From Pelagibius litoralis (GTDB lineage: Bacteria > Pseudomonadota > Alphaproteobacteria > Kiloniellales > Kiloniellaceae), in NCBI RefSeq assembly GCF_011683915.1, contig NZ_JAAQPH010000015.1, positions 62,001 through 126,000 of the forward strand: a stretch of DNA of 64,000 nt, written 5' to 3'. Every line of letters begins with the position of its first letter. The first letter of the stretch is position 1. Positions 62,394-64,000 of this stretch are shown here, piece after piece. The notes under the pieces were generated by a model that was given only the letters and a program-made list of their open reading frames with translations, was not told the origin of the DNA and did not search any database. The position numbers were made by a program, and so were the translations under genes.

Positions 62394-63677
62394 TTAATTT
62401 CCGTTCCGCATTGCCCGGGCCGCGGCCGTCACGCCTTCGATGCTGCGGTAGTTCGCCGTGTTCACCATCAGGTCGCGGGCGAGTTTCAAACAGCGGGTTT
62501 CGCAGGCCGCTCTGACATCCGCATCCTCGATCCATTCCAGGTCGATGTTGTGGGCGAGGCCCAGGATACGGCGGATCATCTTGGCGGCTGCGAAGCTCAG
62601 GCTGTCCTGGAACAGCCTGTCCATGTAGGCCTCCTGTTCCGCCTTCAGGGCCTCTGTCCCGGCGGCATCGGCAAAGAGCGCAGGGGGATAGGCATCACCC
62701 GCTGCGCCGTTTTGCCAGAGTGCCACGAACTTTCCCCGGAAATCGTTCCAGCAGCCTTCGACGCAGTCCAGCACCCAGGTCTGATAGGCGCCGCGCGGGT
62801 CGTCGGGCGTCGCGTGGCCGTCCTGGCTGAAATAGTTGATCAGCAGGTTGGCGATGACGGCGCCGATGTCGAAGCCCATGGGGCCGTAGAAGGCGAATTC
62901 CGGATCGATAACCCGGGTATCGTCTTGCGTGACCATGACCGAGCCGGTGTGCAGGTCACCGTGCAGCAGGGCCTGAGCCTCTGAAAGGAACTTCAGCTTG
63001 AGGCGGGAGACAGCGACTTTCAGGTCGCCGTCTTCACGGATTTCCTTGGCGATGTTGTCGAGCTGCGGCGTGGTCCAGCGGTTGTTCTCCGCGACCATGT
63101 AGGGCTCGGTGAAGATCAGATCCTCGGTGATCTTGCAGAGCGCCGTATTGCCGCAAAAGGCGGCGATGGCGGCCTTCTTTTCCGCCGCCGGCAGGGCGAG
63201 ATCCGATGTGTGGAACAGCGTGCGCGCCATGAAGTCGGTGATCGTGTTTACGAAGCCGGGATAGCGCACCGCCTTGATCATGCCCTGGCGCATGATGATG
63301 TGGGGATGCAGCAGCTCCATGACGATGAGGGCGAGGGTCTCGTCATAGTGCAGCACCGCCGGTACCAGGCCCGGCGCGTGCTTTGCCTGGGTCGCCAGGG
63401 CCATCTGTTCGAAGTGGGCGCGGCTGAGGGGCAGGGGCCATGATTCCCCGACCAGGCGTACATAAGGCAAAGCTTGTTTGACCGCGACGCCGCCGGCGGG
63501 ACCCTCGACGATGAAGACCAGGTTCAGGTTGCCGTCGCCGACCTCGCGCACCCGCCAGCCGGCGGGCCCGCCGCCAAGTCGCGCGGCGACGGCGGGCACG
63601 GCGGCCAGATAAGCCGGCAGGCTGTTATCGTCCTTCGGTGCGTAACCCTCTGGTACCGGCAAGCCTCGGTCAGCCAT
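62394..63677 (-). CDS. mtnK: S-methyl-5-thioribose kinase
   Basis: Phosphorylates methylthioribose in methylthioadenosine salvage, feeding MtnA (52726-53829). The 427-residue protein has an aminoglycoside-phosphotransferase-like kinase fold: nucleotide loop EVGDGNLNLVFIVEG, the invariant Lys in VAVKQALPYVR, catalytic loop ALLHGDLHTGSVMV and metal Asp in VIDPEFAFYGP, all standard for MtnK. It is divergent from an exported protein at the window edge. Confidence 0.95.
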   Translation of the reverse strand: MADRGLPVPEGYAPKDDNSLPAYLAAVPAVAARLGGGPAGWRVREVGDGNLNLVFIVEGPAGGVAVKQALPYVRLVGESWPLPLSRAHFEQMALATQAKHAPGLVPAVLHYDETLALIVMELLHPHIIMRQGMIKAVRYPGFVNTITDFMARTLFHTSDLALPAAEKKAAIAAFCGNTALCKITEDLIFTEPYMVAENNRWTTPQLDNIAKEIREDGDLKVAVSRLKLKFLSEAQALLHGDLHTGSVMVTQDDTRVIDPEFAFYGPMGFDIGAVIANLLINYFSQDGHATPDDPRGAYQTWVLDCVEGCWNDFRGKFVALWQNGAAGDAYPPALFADAAGTEALKAEQEAYMDRLFQDSLSFAAAKMIRRILGLAHNIDLEWIEDADVRAACETRCLKLARDLMVNTANYRSIEGVTAAARAMRNGN

Positions 63678-63944
63678 CGAATCTTCCCGCCTCTGAATGC
63701 TGTCGTGACGGTTGATATCGCAGATTTGTTCAGTGATGCAACACCGCGAGGCCGACCAGACAAGACCGCCCTTGAGTGCGCCAATGGATCGGTTCGCGAT
63801 TTCTCCTGCGACTTTTCAGGTTTTTCGCGGCGGTTTTGAACCTTTTTGATGGGCGCAACGACTGAGTTGGGAATGCCTGTGGGGGCAAAACCTCAACCGA
63901 AGTCTTCCTCAGCCGCCTGGGGCAGGCATGCTTAGGAGATAGTC

Positions 63945-64000
63945 GTGTCCAAGTTTTTGAAGACCACGGTTTTGGCCCTGGCGGCCAGCGCTGCAATCGG
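63945..64000 (+). CDS. 5' end of an exported protein, truncated by the window
   Basis: A GTG six bases after AGGAG opens a frame reading MSKFLKTTVLALAASAAI, a typical Sec signal peptide start, and running off the window end. Divergence from mtnK suggests a periplasmic binding protein for methylthioribose or a nucleoside, but only 18 residues are visible, so this is a guess. The 267-base interval to mtnK contains no recognised gene. Confidence 0.6.
   Translation, partial: MSKFLKTTVLALAASAAI

Overview
The window looks like a chromosomal stretch of an alphaproteobacterium, most likely a Rhodospirillales-type marine or soil heterotroph. The basis is high GC with strong third-position GC, dense operons with ATGA or GTGA overlaps, and many periplasmic-binding transporters (TRAP and oligopeptide ABC). 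Lineage-typical families (DUF1989, DUF2848, PAS_5, TIGR01459-like HAD, SAM-cyclase-AAA-TPR proteins) point the same way. I see no rRNA, tRNA, CRISPR array, phage or intact insertion sequence.

Layout. 1-7630: the 3' end of a DUF1989 protein, then a minus-strand catabolic operon (DUF1445/D-glutamate cyclase-like protein, TRAP DctP-DctQ-DctM, DUF2848, amidase) preceded by a LysR regulator. 7878-12015: a PAS_5 protein, then sulfur amino-acid genes (homocysteine S-methyltransferase, alpha/beta hydrolase, O-acetylhomoserine sulfhydrylase) ending at a strong terminator. 12250-14878: hydantoin/dihydropyrimidine utilisation. 15004-17223: a lipoprotein serine protease, a YeeE/YedE remnant and YtoQ. 17231-19908: an SDR plus a split transketolase. 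20008-30337: an oligopeptide-type ABC transporter with an N-formylglutamate amidohydrolase, facing a LysR gene, an M81 (MlrC-type) metallopeptidase and an M14-type aspartoacylase-like amidohydrolase. 30335-36139: palindromic repeats, a GnnA/GnnB-like pair, CDP-alcohol phosphatidyltransferase, Rid protein, a TRIC channel and a FecR-domain protein. 36421-41174: glyoxylate carboligase pathway (gcl-hyi-glxR) with a divergent IclR regulator.

41564-49796 is the most unusual block. A 1115-residue SAM-domain/class III cyclase/AAA/TPR protein overlaps a YcaO gene, which overlaps a TfuA gene. These are followed by a signal-less gluzincin metalloprotease and a Cys-free 193-residue protein whose C-terminus has four RADMxx hexapeptide repeats. 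I infer a peptide- or protein-modifying system (possibly thioamidation) with its own protease and candidate substrate, controlled by a large signalling ATPase.

49828-64000: a HAD hydrolase, an arsR-arsC-aqpS arsenic operon, mtnA and (9 kb away) mtnK of methylthioadenosine salvage. There is also an XRE regulator with a perfect operator dyad facing a membrane/SRPBCC fusion, several small membrane proteins, a PhyH dioxygenase, and two paralogous single-domain globins flanking a LysR gene. The 5' end of an exported protein lies at the right edge.

Coordinates of starts were chosen by ribosome-binding site, overlap and family N-terminus. Functions are from recognisable motifs; no database search was run.
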